Shown: one piece after another, positions 1-6,898 of the stretch
Position numbering within the stretch: position 1 is the stretch's first letter
Layout: the number at the start of each line of letters is the position of its first letter
Origin: Peptococcaceae bacterium
GTDB taxonomy: Bacteria; Bacillota; DSM-521; Neomoorellales; Neomoorellaceae
Direction of reading: 5' to 3'
Length of the DNA: 15,837 nt
Assembly (NCBI GenBank): GCA_003509545.1
Contig: DOLC01000131.1
Location: 1-15,837, forward strand
Made by a program: the position numbers and the translations under genes
Notes under the pieces: model-generated
The model's input: only the letters and a program-made list of their open reading frames with translations
Told to the model about the DNA's origin: nothing
Database searches by the model: none

Positions 1-142
1 AGGCAGTTGACGCTGTAGTAATAGCTCTCTCTGTCAGGAATAGCAATAGTTTCCGCTCGAACATGAAATAGCCGTTATAAAGGCCGGGGAGGCCGGTCAC
101 ACTAACTTCGACAGGGACAAAATTTGTGAGGAGGTCTCTCCC

Positions 143-373
143 ATGACCATTGGTACCCGCATGCACCAGTGCCTGACCTCGCTGGAAGGGGCGGTGGCCG
201 ACCTGAAGAGCTTCGCCCTGGAGACCCAAGACGCAAACGCCAAGAAACAGTTCACCGACTATGCCAATCAAATCGAGAACATCGCCCAGGGCCTCAAGGG
301 TCGCGTCAACTATATTGAAAGCCAGGAGCCCCAGTATAAGGTCTACCAGCAGGCCCGGCAACAGCAGCAGTAA
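143..373 (+). CDS. DUF1657 family small protein
   Basis: The 76-residue product matches, from memory, the short soluble DUF1657 proteins of spore-forming Firmicutes. Visible hallmarks are the MTIGTRMHQCLTSLEGA start, the segment around ALETQDANAKKQF, and the late 'IESQEPQYK' motif, followed by a Gln-rich tail (QQARQQQQ). It is predicted to be almost entirely helical, with no signal peptide or membrane segment. A good Shine-Dalgarno (gaggag, near 128-133) precedes the ATG at suitable spacing. The biochemical role of the family is not established; members often occur near sporulation or membrane-associated genes, so a spore link is only inference. The gene stands alone and converges on the lipoprotein gene downstream. 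Family assignment is fairly sure, function unknown. Confidence 0.8.
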   Translation: MTIGTRMHQCLTSLEGAVADLKSFALETQDANAKKQFTDYANQIENIAQGLKGRVNYIESQEPQYKVYQQARQQQQ

Positions 374-384
374 CGTCCCTGGCA

Positions 385-414
385 GAAGGAGCCCCCACAA
401 GGGAGGGCTCCTTC
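385..414. terminator. Convergent-gene hairpin (weak terminator)
   Basis: A perfect 10-bp inverted repeat, gaaggagccc (385-394) against gggctccttc (405-414), encloses a 10-base loop. It sits 11 bases after the DUF1657 stop and about 36 bases beyond the stop of the oppositely oriented lipoprotein gene, so it could end transcripts from both sides. Neither side has a clear run of T, so it may be a weak or factor-assisted terminator. Confidence 0.55.
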
Positions 415-450
415 ATACATACCCTGCCCGGACCCGGCCGGGACTGGATT

Positions 451-1287
451 TTACTTTATCTCTACGGTTACGACATCCCGACGGGAACCGTCGTCGGCGC
501 TGATCTGATACAACTGGAGAAAGACAATCCCCGGAGGGGGGTCATCAATTTCCAGTTGGAAAAAGCCCCAGTCAGGAGCACCCGAAGCGGCCATAATCCA
601 TCCATCTTGGAGGGCGTTTCCGCCGGCGTCCTGCAATTCGTAATTGAGGATGGCCTCGAACACCCTGGCTATCCCGGTTACCCTTATTCGGGCACGGTCA
701 ACGTGTACATCAAGGAGCCGTATGTTGCCCTCTCCCCGGGCCAGGTAGTTATCCTTAAGGCCCACCACCCGGGGTATATAATCCATCTTACCGTCGACAT
801 CCTTAAATTCAACATCCGTAAACCTGCCCTTTATCTTTCCCACAGCAGACGGATAGGTGATAACCTCTGCCACTGCACCGTCCTCCGGCGGATCTTTAAA
901 CGATACGAAAGCAACCGCGCTGTCCCCTTTGCTGACTATCTCCCGAATTTCCACCGCATAGCCGGCCGTGGGCTTGGTACCGCGGCTCACAACGATAAAA
1001 GTTTCATCGCCCACCGCCGCCCAAGCCCCGCCTTCAATGGTCTTCATCGTTTCTATGAGATCCTGTACTTCCCTCGGATAACCACTGGCCGGGAAGCTTC
1101 CTTCGCTGCTCACGGGGGTGTCCGGGTCCCCATCCTCTCCCGCCGCCGGGGTCGACGGCAGCGTAACGTTCCCTCCTCCTGGACCGCCGTTACCGTGGGT
1201 TTCCTTGTCGGCCTGACCCGCAGAACTGCACCCGGCCGACAAGAGGACGACCAACACGACCGCCAGGCTTCGTATCATTATTCGCAA
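451..1287 (-). CDS. Lipoprotein with PrcB-like and Gmad2 domains
   Basis: A 278-residue predicted lipoprotein. Residues 1-20 form a signal peptide ending in a lipobox (LLSAGC), so Cys20 should be lipidated and the protein anchored outside the membrane. Residues about 21-70 are a low-complexity Gly/Pro/Ser/Thr-rich linker. Residues about 75-170 resemble the PrcB C-terminal domain (TAGYAVEIREI, then 'VAFVSFKDPP'). Residues about 185-278 resemble the Gmad2 immunoglobulin-like domain seen in spore-germination (GerM-type) proteins: the stretch ITGIARVFEA-like region, 'GWIMAASGAPDWGFF', and 'ISADDGSRRDVVTVEI'. The start taken is TTG at 1287, with a GGAGG about 11 bases upstream; an ATG three codons later is the alternative. 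It lies 70 bases downstream of the regulator gene on the same strand, without a clear terminator between. The role is probably extracytoplasmic binding or assembly, possibly sporulation-related; this is inference. Confidence 0.75.
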   Translation of the reverse strand: MRIMIRSLAVVLVVLLSAGCSSAGQADKETHGNGGPGGGNVTLPSTPAAGEDGDPDTPVSSEGSFPASGYPREVQDLIETMKTIEGGAWAAVGDETFIVVSRGTKPTAGYAVEIREIVSKGDSAVAFVSFKDPPEDGAVAEVITYPSAVGKIKGRFTDVEFKDVDGKMDYIPRVVGLKDNYLARGEGNIRLLDVHVDRARIRVTGIARVFEAILNYELQDAGGNALQDGWIMAASGAPDWGFFQLEIDDPPPGIVFLQLYQISADDGSRRDVVTVEIK

Positions 1288-1357
1288 CCTAGTTCAAGCC
1301 TCCTCTACTCCAGAAAGTTTTTCCGGCCGGGCCAGCCAACATACACAACATCCCGGA

Positions 1358-2143
1358 TCAAGCCCGGACAAACTGTTCTGCCCGATACCCTAGGCCGGCG
1401 GAAATCTCCGCCGCCGTCCGCGTTACCAGATCTATAGCTAATTTAAGCCTTTCCCCTTCCAGCCGAGCAACAGGTCCCGCAACACTAACGGCAGCGCAAA
1501 CCTTGCCGCTGTGGTCGCGAATGGGAGCGGCCACACAGCGAAGACTATCCATAATCTCCTCGTTATCTATCGCATACCCCTGAGCGCGCACCCTGGCCAG
1601 CTCCGCCTCCAACGCCTTGGGATCCGTAATGGTGTTCCTGGTAAAACGCGGCAATCCCTTAGTAGCAATAATCCGTCTAACTTCGCTCGGCGGTAGAGAG
1701 GCCAGAAGCACCTTGCCCACACCGGTACAGTGGGCCGGCAACCGCATTCCCACCTGAGATACTATACGCAGGGACTCCCGGCTTTCACGCTTATCGATAT
1801 ACAGCACTTCTCCTTTGTCTAAAACCACCAGATGGACGGTCTCCCCCAGCTCATCTACCAGCCTTTGAATATAGGGGGCTGCTACGGTCCGCACATCCCA
1901 ACCGTGGGCTACAATATTCCCCAGTTCAAAGAGCCTTAAGCCCAGTTTGTATTTCCCAGTAAAGATCGATTGTTCCACGTAACCGAAATCCCGCAAAGTG
2001 GAGAGCAGTCCATAGACAGTACTCTTAGCCAGCCCTAGCTTACGGGCAATTTCGTGCAGAGCCAATTCCCCTCGCGCTTCGGCCAGGACATCGATGATTT
2101 TCAACGCCTTAGCTACCGACCTTATTTGGGAAGTCTTCTCCAT
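1358..2143 (-). CDS. IclR-family transcriptional regulator
   Basis: A 261-residue protein of normal length for the IclR family. Residues about 5-65 form the N-terminal winged helix-turn-helix (SVAKALKIIDVLAE ... 'LHEIARKLGLAKSTVYGLL'). Residues about 80-255 form the effector-binding domain, with the usual landmarks 'RLPAHCTGVGKVLLA' and 'GYAIDNEE', and a late 'VCAAVSVAGP'. Family members bind small organic acids and commonly control nearby aromatic or carboxylate catabolic operons, so the nine-gene operon upstream is the obvious target. Its leader shares two sequence blocks with the operon leader, consistent with autoregulation plus operon control (inference). It is separated from the last operon gene by 240 bases containing a terminator, so it probably has its own promoter. 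The effector cannot be deduced. Confidence 0.92.
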   Translation of the reverse strand: MEKTSQIRSVAKALKIIDVLAEARGELALHEIARKLGLAKSTVYGLLSTLRDFGYVEQSIFTGKYKLGLRLFELGNIVAHGWDVRTVAAPYIQRLVDELGETVHLVVLDKGEVLYIDKRESRESLRIVSQVGMRLPAHCTGVGKVLLASLPPSEVRRIIATKGLPRFTRNTITDPKALEAELARVRAQGYAIDNEEIMDSLRCVAAPIRDHSGKVCAAVSVAGPVARLEGERLKLAIDLVTRTAAEISAGLGYRAEQFVRA

Positions 2144-2178
2144 GGTTTAGAGCCCCCTTACATCGCTAACCGAGTGTA

Positions 2179-2222
2179 CGCTATAACCGTATGGTATTCG
2201 TCTATATAGATATTAATTCGCT
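2179..2222 (-). promoter_or_regulatory. Candidate operator/promoter of the IclR gene
   Basis: This leader contains two blocks that recur before the nine-gene operon. Block A (2210-2222, plus strand atattaattcgct) is identical over 13 bases to 11419-11431. Block B (2179-2201) matches 11384-11406 at 17 of 23 positions by eye. Both occur in the same order and orientation relative to the minus-strand genes, with gaps of 8 and 12 bases between blocks. On the minus strand block A contains TAATAT, a plausible -10 hexamer; I see no convincing -35. The shared arrangement suggests binding by the IclR regulator or shared promoter elements. Confidence 0.45.
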
Positions 2223-2244
2223 TTATCTATTTAATTTCCTCTCG

Positions 2245-2282
2245 TAAAAATAAAAGGGGATTGGTCAAAGTAGCCATCCCCT
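2245..2282 (-). terminator. Rho-independent terminator of the operon
   Basis: On the minus strand a stem aggggat/atcccct (plus 2276-2282 and 2255-2261), with an inner GG/CC extension and a single bulged base, is followed directly by a T-rich tract (plus 2245-2254 is A-rich). It lies about 100 bases after the stop of the M24-like gene and before the IclR gene, so it should end the nine-gene transcript. A second small palindrome, gggttc/gaaccc at 2361-2374, lies closer to the stop but has no T tract. Confidence 0.75.
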
Positions 2283-2383
2283 GAAATAGCTTATATCAAA
2301 CCCTTTATTCAAAAATTGAAAGGATTTACCACCCTCACTTCACCATAATAATATTGACCAGGGTTCAGGAACCCCTTTCGGCT

Positions 2384-3487
2384 TTACACTTTAATCAATT
2401 CCTTAGGATAAGAGGTTAAAATTTCATTACCCCTTTCCCCTACATAAATTACATCCGTTATCCTGGGACCACCGATATCCGGGCGGTAGATGGTGGGTAA
2501 CAGTAAGTCCACTACCATACCCGCTTCAATAACTTCCGTCCGCCCTTTACCTATGATAGGGTAGAATTCTGACTGCCGCAGGCCCACTCCGTACCCCACT
2601 GTATCCAGATAATATTCCTCATACCCTGCCGTTCTGATAACTTCCCTGGCAGCAGCGTCCACTTCCCATGACTGGGCTCCCGGCCTCAGGGCAGCTATAG
2701 CCTTTTCCTGAGCCTCTACTAAAAGCCTGTAAATCTTTTCCCGCGCAGGTGAAATGTCTCCCACGGCTACGGTGCGGCACATCTTGGCGCAATAACCTTC
2801 ATAGGTGGCTCCCAGGTGAATGACCACCACTTCACCAGCCTGGATCTTTTTGTTGCTGGCGCAGGGGTGGGTGAGGAGGGTGCGCTCTCCAGAAACTACC
2901 TGGGGGCGAAAAGAAGACCCACCTGAGCCGGCCTTTAGCATGGCATACTCTGCTTCCGCTAAAATGTCTAGCTCACTTACTCCCGGCCGTACTGCTTTTG
3001 CAGCCGCTTCCATACCGCGGCAGGCGGCTGCCGCCGCCCGCCGTATTAGTTCTACTTCTTCAGGCTCTTTAATGGCCCGAACACGGTAAAAAAGGTCCGC
3101 AGCTCCAATAAAGTTTGTCTCGGGGAAGGCTTGGCGCAAGGCCTCATAAACCGCATAATCCACAAAATATCTTTCGAAGCCTATCCGCGGTGACCGGAAG
3201 CCATAAGCCTTAATCCGCTCTACCAGCTTGTTGCCTAAGCTTTCCCGGGGGAAGAAATAGCCGTAAGTGGTTAAGCCAGATTCCCGCTGTACATACTCGG
3301 CATCCAGCCAGAGGGTAATAGCGCAGGGCTCGCCTTCTCGCGGTATGAGAACCGCTAGACATTCTATCTGGGTCAAGCCGGTGAAATAGATGAGGTTTTC
3401 GCGGTTGACCACCAGCAACAAATCCAGATTCTTTTCGGTCATCAACTCCTGGATCTTCTTAAAACGGTTGGCAAAACGAGGTGCCAC
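2384..3487 (-). CDS. M24 creatinase/prolidase-fold protein lacking metal ligands
   Basis: A 367-residue protein with both halves of the M24 family: an N-terminal creatinase domain (about 8-135, 'RFKKIQELMTEKNLDLLLV', 'NLIYFTG') and a C-terminal pita-bread domain (about 143-360, 'EEVELIRRAA' onward). Metallo members (Xaa-Pro peptidase, prolidase) use two Asp, one His and two Glu for a dinuclear metal site. By eye these positions read His224 (VVIHLGA), Lys235 (GYCAKMCRT), Tyr299 (VGYGVGL), about Leu330 (DLLLP) and Thr344 (RITDV), so all five are replaced. His207 (LTHPCASN) aligns with the catalytic-region His of creatinase, a metal-free relative. A metal-independent C-N hydrolase, lyase or ligand-binding role is therefore more likely than peptidase. 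The start is GTG with GGAGG 8 bases upstream. It is the last operon gene, 18 bases after the transporter stop. Confidence 0.85.
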   Translation of the reverse strand: MAPRFANRFKKIQELMTEKNLDLLLVVNRENLIYFTGLTQIECLAVLIPREGEPCAITLWLDAEYVQRESGLTTYGYFFPRESLGNKLVERIKAYGFRSPRIGFERYFVDYAVYEALRQAFPETNFIGAADLFYRVRAIKEPEEVELIRRAAAAACRGMEAAAKAVRPGVSELDILAEAEYAMLKAGSGGSSFRPQVVSGERTLLTHPCASNKKIQAGEVVVIHLGATYEGYCAKMCRTVAVGDISPAREKIYRLLVEAQEKAIAALRPGAQSWEVDAAAREVIRTAGYEEYYLDTVGYGVGLRQSEFYPIIGKGRTEVIEAGMVVDLLLPTIYRPDIGGPRITDVIYVGERGNEILTSYPKELIKV

Positions 3488-3505
3488 AGAGCTCCCCTCC
3501 TACGT

Positions 3506-4756
3506 TTATTCTTCGAAGTCCTTGGGCTCCATTATGAGGGAAACGATGACACCCCCAACTAGGGACCAGAAAGGGGCGCTGATTTTCAATAGGGTTATAC
3601 CCGACATGGCAATAATCAAGGCAAAAAACGCCCCAAACCTAAACTTTCTGGGAGAGAAAGCCTGTTCAAAAGCGCTCAATAATACCCCTATCATGGCCAG
3701 CCCGGCCAGCAAACTTACCAGGTCGGAGGGCAAAGCTTTAACAAAGGGTACAGCAACACTGGCGAAAAGCCCAAAGCTGCCAAACAGGATGCCATTAACC
3801 ACAGTAGCAGCATAGCGCCCTGATTTGTCAGGCCCAGCCTCTTCGGAGCCGCAGATAGCGGTCATAGGCCCCGCAATATTGGCATTATGACCTCCAAAGA
3901 AAGAGGCTACGATCCCCCCGATGCCGCTTATAACAGTCATGGCGTTTATGGGCGCTTTATATCCCTGAGCTGTCAGCACGCCATAAGCCTGGGCATTTTC
4001 AGCTCCTATAACGAGTACGGCTAAGGGGATGGCGATTGCAAAGAAAGCCTCTGCAGAAAAGGCCGGTGCAAAGAACTGTGGCGGTATCCAGGCTATTTTA
4101 ACACTGGCTAACTTAAAGCCGCCAGTTGCCAATGCTACAATAACTCCCACAATTAAAGACCATAAGATAGGCGATATTCTTTTGGTGAGCCTATAACCGA
4201 CAAAATAAGCCACCAAGGCAGCACCCGCAATTATAGGAGCCTTTTGGGTAGAAGTAACGATACCCAACCCGAACCTGAACATGGCGCCCGCGATCATAGC
4301 CATAACGATGGGTAATGGTATCCAGCGCATGGCCTTGCCGATCAAACCCGAGATGCCCAAAAGCAAGACCAGAATTCCTGCTATCAAATAAGCGCCTACG
4401 GCCTCATTGAAGGGGAATAGCGGCAGAGCCGAAGCCAGCATAACTGCCCCCGGAATCGACCAGGCGCCGTTAATGGGCATTTTGTAATAAAGTCCCAGAA
4501 TAAGACTTATAAGTCCACCAAAGAAATAAACCGAGAACAACCAGGAAATGGTCTGAGCATCCGTAAGTTTTCCATTTTGGGCAGCATTCATAATAATTAA
4601 TGCTGGTCCTGTACACCCGAAGATGGCAGCTACAACCCCTGCAGTAACGGTGTTAGCGTTTAGTTTGCTCCACAGGTCCCTTAGTCCTCCCGGGAATCCC
4701 GGACCTTTCTCCCAAATGGGCTCTTTTTTTAAAGAAGTACCAGTTGCAACAGACAT
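3506..4756 (-). CDS. BenE-family aromatic-acid:proton symporter
   Basis: A 416-residue polytopic membrane protein, predicted by eye to have about 11-12 transmembrane helices after a hydrophilic N-terminus of about 35 residues. It matches the BenE family (benzoate/H+ symporters, nucleobase-transporter superfamily) through 'INGAWSIPGAVMLA' in the first half and 'GGHNANIAGPMTAICGSEEAGPD' in the second, a characteristic motif followed by a conserved RYAA segment. The likely role is import of a benzoate-like or heteroaromatic carboxylate across the cytoplasmic membrane, supplying the substrate of the operon. The actual substrate cannot be read from sequence. ATG start with GGAGG 8 bases upstream. 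A 74-base gap with a strong hairpin separates it from the gene upstream. Confidence 0.85.
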   Translation of the reverse strand: MSVATGTSLKKEPIWEKGPGFPGGLRDLWSKLNANTVTAGVVAAIFGCTGPALIIMNAAQNGKLTDAQTISWLFSVYFFGGLISLILGLYYKMPINGAWSIPGAVMLASALPLFPFNEAVGAYLIAGILVLLLGISGLIGKAMRWIPLPIVMAMIAGAMFRFGLGIVTSTQKAPIIAGAALVAYFVGYRLTKRISPILWSLIVGVIVALATGGFKLASVKIAWIPPQFFAPAFSAEAFFAIAIPLAVLVIGAENAQAYGVLTAQGYKAPINAMTVISGIGGIVASFFGGHNANIAGPMTAICGSEEAGPDKSGRYAATVVNGILFGSFGLFASVAVPFVKALPSDLVSLLAGLAMIGVLLSAFEQAFSPRKFRFGAFFALIIAMSGITLLKISAPFWSLVGGVIVSLIMEPKDFEE

Positions 4757-4788
4757 TCAGGTTCCCTCCTCTGGTTTTTGGGGTTAGC

Positions 4789-4818
4789 TGCCCCTCCGGG
4801 GACTAAAGCGGAGGGGCA
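4789..4818 (-). other. Intra-operon stem-loop
   Basis: A perfect 10-bp inverted repeat (tgcccctccg at 4789-4798 with cggaggggca at 4809-4818) with a 10-base loop lies between the large LarA-like gene and the transporter gene. No T tract follows on the minus strand, so termination is unlikely. A role in mRNA processing, 3'-end protection of the upstream message, or lowering transporter expression is plausible. Confidence 0.5.
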
Positions 4819-4830
4819 AAGAATTCTTTA

Positions 4831-6276
4831 TTAACTAGCACATTTTCTTAATACCGATAGATCCACACCCCGCTGGCGCAGCCACTTGGGCAATAGTTCA
4901 TTCTCCACTCGTTCATTGACTTGGGGTGCCTTTTTCAACAGGAATTCGGCCAGGGGTTCGCTTAAGTTTATACCGCCAATGGCCCCATCGAAGATCAAGA
5001 CCTTGCGGGTACCCGTAGCTTTGTAGGCAAATTCCATGGCCGTTTCCGTAGTTTCGGCTACCACTGCATGTTTCATATAGGTCAAATTTTGAGGATCGCG
5101 GTTAAATAGCTCCGCCTGCTCCTGACCCACTACTACTGTAGGAATGTGCTCGCTGAAGAAGGCGCTGGGATATCCCGTCCAGGCGTAATTGTGCACGCAC
5201 ATCTTGATGGCCGGATTGAGGGGAGGAATCTCCTGAAGGAGCGGCCTGCCCCGCTTGCCGTAGAAGGATTCTGTGTACCAGGTATAGGCCGGCAAGGGCA
5301 TGTCGAGATCGTAGAGATCGGTATTAGCTCCGGCAAAGTTGGCATAAATGACCCCGGCGGCGAAGACGTATACTACCGGGCAGGGGAAGTCCAGGGCTGC
5401 GATGCATTCGTCGATCTCACCAAAGAGGGTCATCATTTTGCCATAGTAGCGGCACCCAAGGATGGTAATGCGGTCATTTAAGGCGTAAAGATCGTTATCC
5501 GCATCCACTCCCATGATGCCGTTAGGAGCCACTGTGAGGAAAGAGGCGAAGGCAAATTTGCTCTGGACAAAGGGTGAATCGAAGATGGCCCTCGCCGTGA
5601 AATTGGCCGCCCGGGGACCCAGGTTCTGGTGATAGGTGGACCTGGTCTCAATGCGGGCATAAGACATGCCGAAGGGCTTTACCGCCCGGTCCACCTGCCG
5701 GTGGAAATGGACTTCGCGCACATCGGAGTTATGGGCATGAACGATCCAGTCGGCATCGTATATTTTCTTGATGCCGTATAAAGTGCCGATTTCCGTCTCT
5801 ATAGGTATGCCTTCGTCAATGGGGGCCACTCCGATGGCCTTGCCCTCGAAGTGCTTATCCAGGCCGTAGCGCTTGATATATTCTTCCGTCTCGCGGAAGC
5901 GCAGGCCCACGCCGGCCCGCAGGCGGATGTTTTTACAACCCGTCCGGGCCTGAATAACATCCTTCAAGGTCTTAAGCATCTCGGCATAGGGCTCGCCGCC
6001 CAGCAAGGTGAAGCCGTGGTGGGAGGCCAGGATGTTGACCGAGTGCTCCGGCTTGATCATGCTCATATCGACCTTTTGCAGGGCTTCCTCGGTAGCCTTG
6101 CGGACAGCGGCGACGCCCTGTTCGCCGGGGTAAATAACCTCCGGCAGGTCGGGGAAAAGCTCTTTAAGCAACACCGAAGTCATGCCCGGCAATTCAGATA
6201 CCCGCCTTTTCACCAGCGACGGGTCAATGCCGTACTGGGATTGGCGCGGGGGTATGGGCGGAATAGGAGGACGCAT
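4831..6276 (-). CDS. Large protein, possibly LarA-like (DUF2088 fold)
   Basis: A 481-residue soluble protein that I do not recognise with certainty. The layout resembles nickel-pincer lactate racemase LarA and its DUF2088 relatives: a segment 'HSVNILASHHGF', then a predicted helix and strand ending in 'RLRAGVGLRFRETEEYIKRYG' where LarA has its GTHR..T.EE motif, then 'IYDADWIVHAHNSDVREVHFH' where LarA has its AD.vi....H region. The LarA signature histidine of GTHR is not obvious, although several His residues (about 180-195) remain. No signal peptide or membrane segment is seen. It starts at ATG 6276, overlapping the stop of the preceding ferredoxin gene by one base (TGATG), which suggests translational coupling and perhaps a complex with the iron-sulfur protein. 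It could be a 2-hydroxyacid epimerase, dehydratase or another lyase. The family call is tentative; the gene itself is certain. Confidence 0.5.
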   Translation of the reverse strand: MRPPIPPIPPRQSQYGIDPSLVKRRVSELPGMTSVLLKELFPDLPEVIYPGEQGVAAVRKATEEALQKVDMSMIKPEHSVNILASHHGFTLLGGEPYAEMLKTLKDVIQARTGCKNIRLRAGVGLRFRETEEYIKRYGLDKHFEGKAIGVAPIDEGIPIETEIGTLYGIKKIYDADWIVHAHNSDVREVHFHRQVDRAVKPFGMSYARIETRSTYHQNLGPRAANFTARAIFDSPFVQSKFAFASFLTVAPNGIMGVDADNDLYALNDRITILGCRYYGKMMTLFGEIDECIAALDFPCPVVYVFAAGVIYANFAGANTDLYDLDMPLPAYTWYTESFYGKRGRPLLQEIPPLNPAIKMCVHNYAWTGYPSAFFSEHIPTVVVGQEQAELFNRDPQNLTYMKHAVVAETTETAMEFAYKATGTRKVLIFDGAIGGINLSEPLAEFLLKKAPQVNERVENELLPKWLRQRGVDLSVLRKCAS

Positions 6277-6896
6277 CAGGTATCACTCCTTCCTTGCAGG
6301 GGTGCTGCTACCACCCGGTCCAGCAGCTTGATATCTTCCTCAAAATAGAAACCGCGGCTGGCGTACTTCTTTTTCACTTCTTCCGGTATCTCCCAGACGG
6401 TGGGAGTACGGCCATACCATTGCCAGCCACCTTTAGGCGGCGAAGGCTCTATGCCCGCGGCCTCCAAGAGGCGCAGGATGGGCTGAATGCATTCCACCTT
6501 GCAGCCTGTGCGGGCCCCGGTCTGGAAAGATACATCCTCCGGACTACGCGCGCCCTGCAAAATAGCAGCCGCCACTTCCTCCGCCCTGGTAGCCGTACAG
6601 TAACAAATAATTTGCTCGGGATGAAGTTTGGCCCTGCGGCAGAGCTCTTCTATCTTGACGTAATCCACAGCGCCTACGTCCACCCGGACCACAACGGGCT
6701 GTTCGCGCTTAATCATGGTAATGGCGTAATCGGGACACCGCTGCTCGCAGGCCGCACAGCCCCGGCACCGGTCTGCATCCACTACCGCCTTGCGATCTAC
6801 TACCTTGATGGCCAGTACCGGACAAACCCTCTCGCAGGTTTTACAGCCCCGGCACTTTTCTGCCTTGACAGCCGCTACCAGGTTAACGACTTTCAC
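6276..6896 (-). CDS. 2x[4Fe-4S] ferredoxin fused to BFD-like [2Fe-2S] domain
   Basis: A 206-residue iron-sulfur protein. Two [4Fe-4S] motifs lie at Cys15-18-21-25 and Cys44-47-50-54, each ending in Cys-Pro. A second domain at about 95-140 carries 'ICYC' (Cys98, Cys100) and 'GCKVEC' (Cys132, Cys136), with 'ILQGARSPEDVSFQTGARTGC' between. This resembles the bacterioferritin-associated-ferredoxin (Fer2_BFD) [2Fe-2S] fold found in redox enzyme subunits. Residues 150-206 form a distinct C-terminal tail rich in aromatic and charged residues. The start is GTG 6896; its GGAGG-like site overlaps the end of the aldolase gene. The gene overlaps the next by one base. It likely shuttles electrons to or from the downstream LarA-like protein or an enzyme encoded elsewhere; the partner is inference. 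Confidence 0.85.
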   Translation of the reverse strand: MKVVNLVAAVKAEKCRGCKTCERVCPVLAIKVVDRKAVVDADRCRGCAACEQRCPDYAITMIKREQPVVVRVDVGAVDYVKIEELCRRAKLHPEQIICYCTATRAEEVAAAILQGARSPEDVSFQTGARTGCKVECIQPILRLLEAAGIEPSPPKGGWQWYGRTPTVWEIPEEVKKKYASRGFYFEEDIKLLDRVVAAPLQGRSDT

Positions 6897-6898
6897 TT

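Noticed and set aside
143..503. Frame-shifted reading frame at 261-503 overlapping DUF1657
   Set aside because: It is Arg/Ser-rich, crosses the hairpin and has no ribosome site; a shadow of the real gene.
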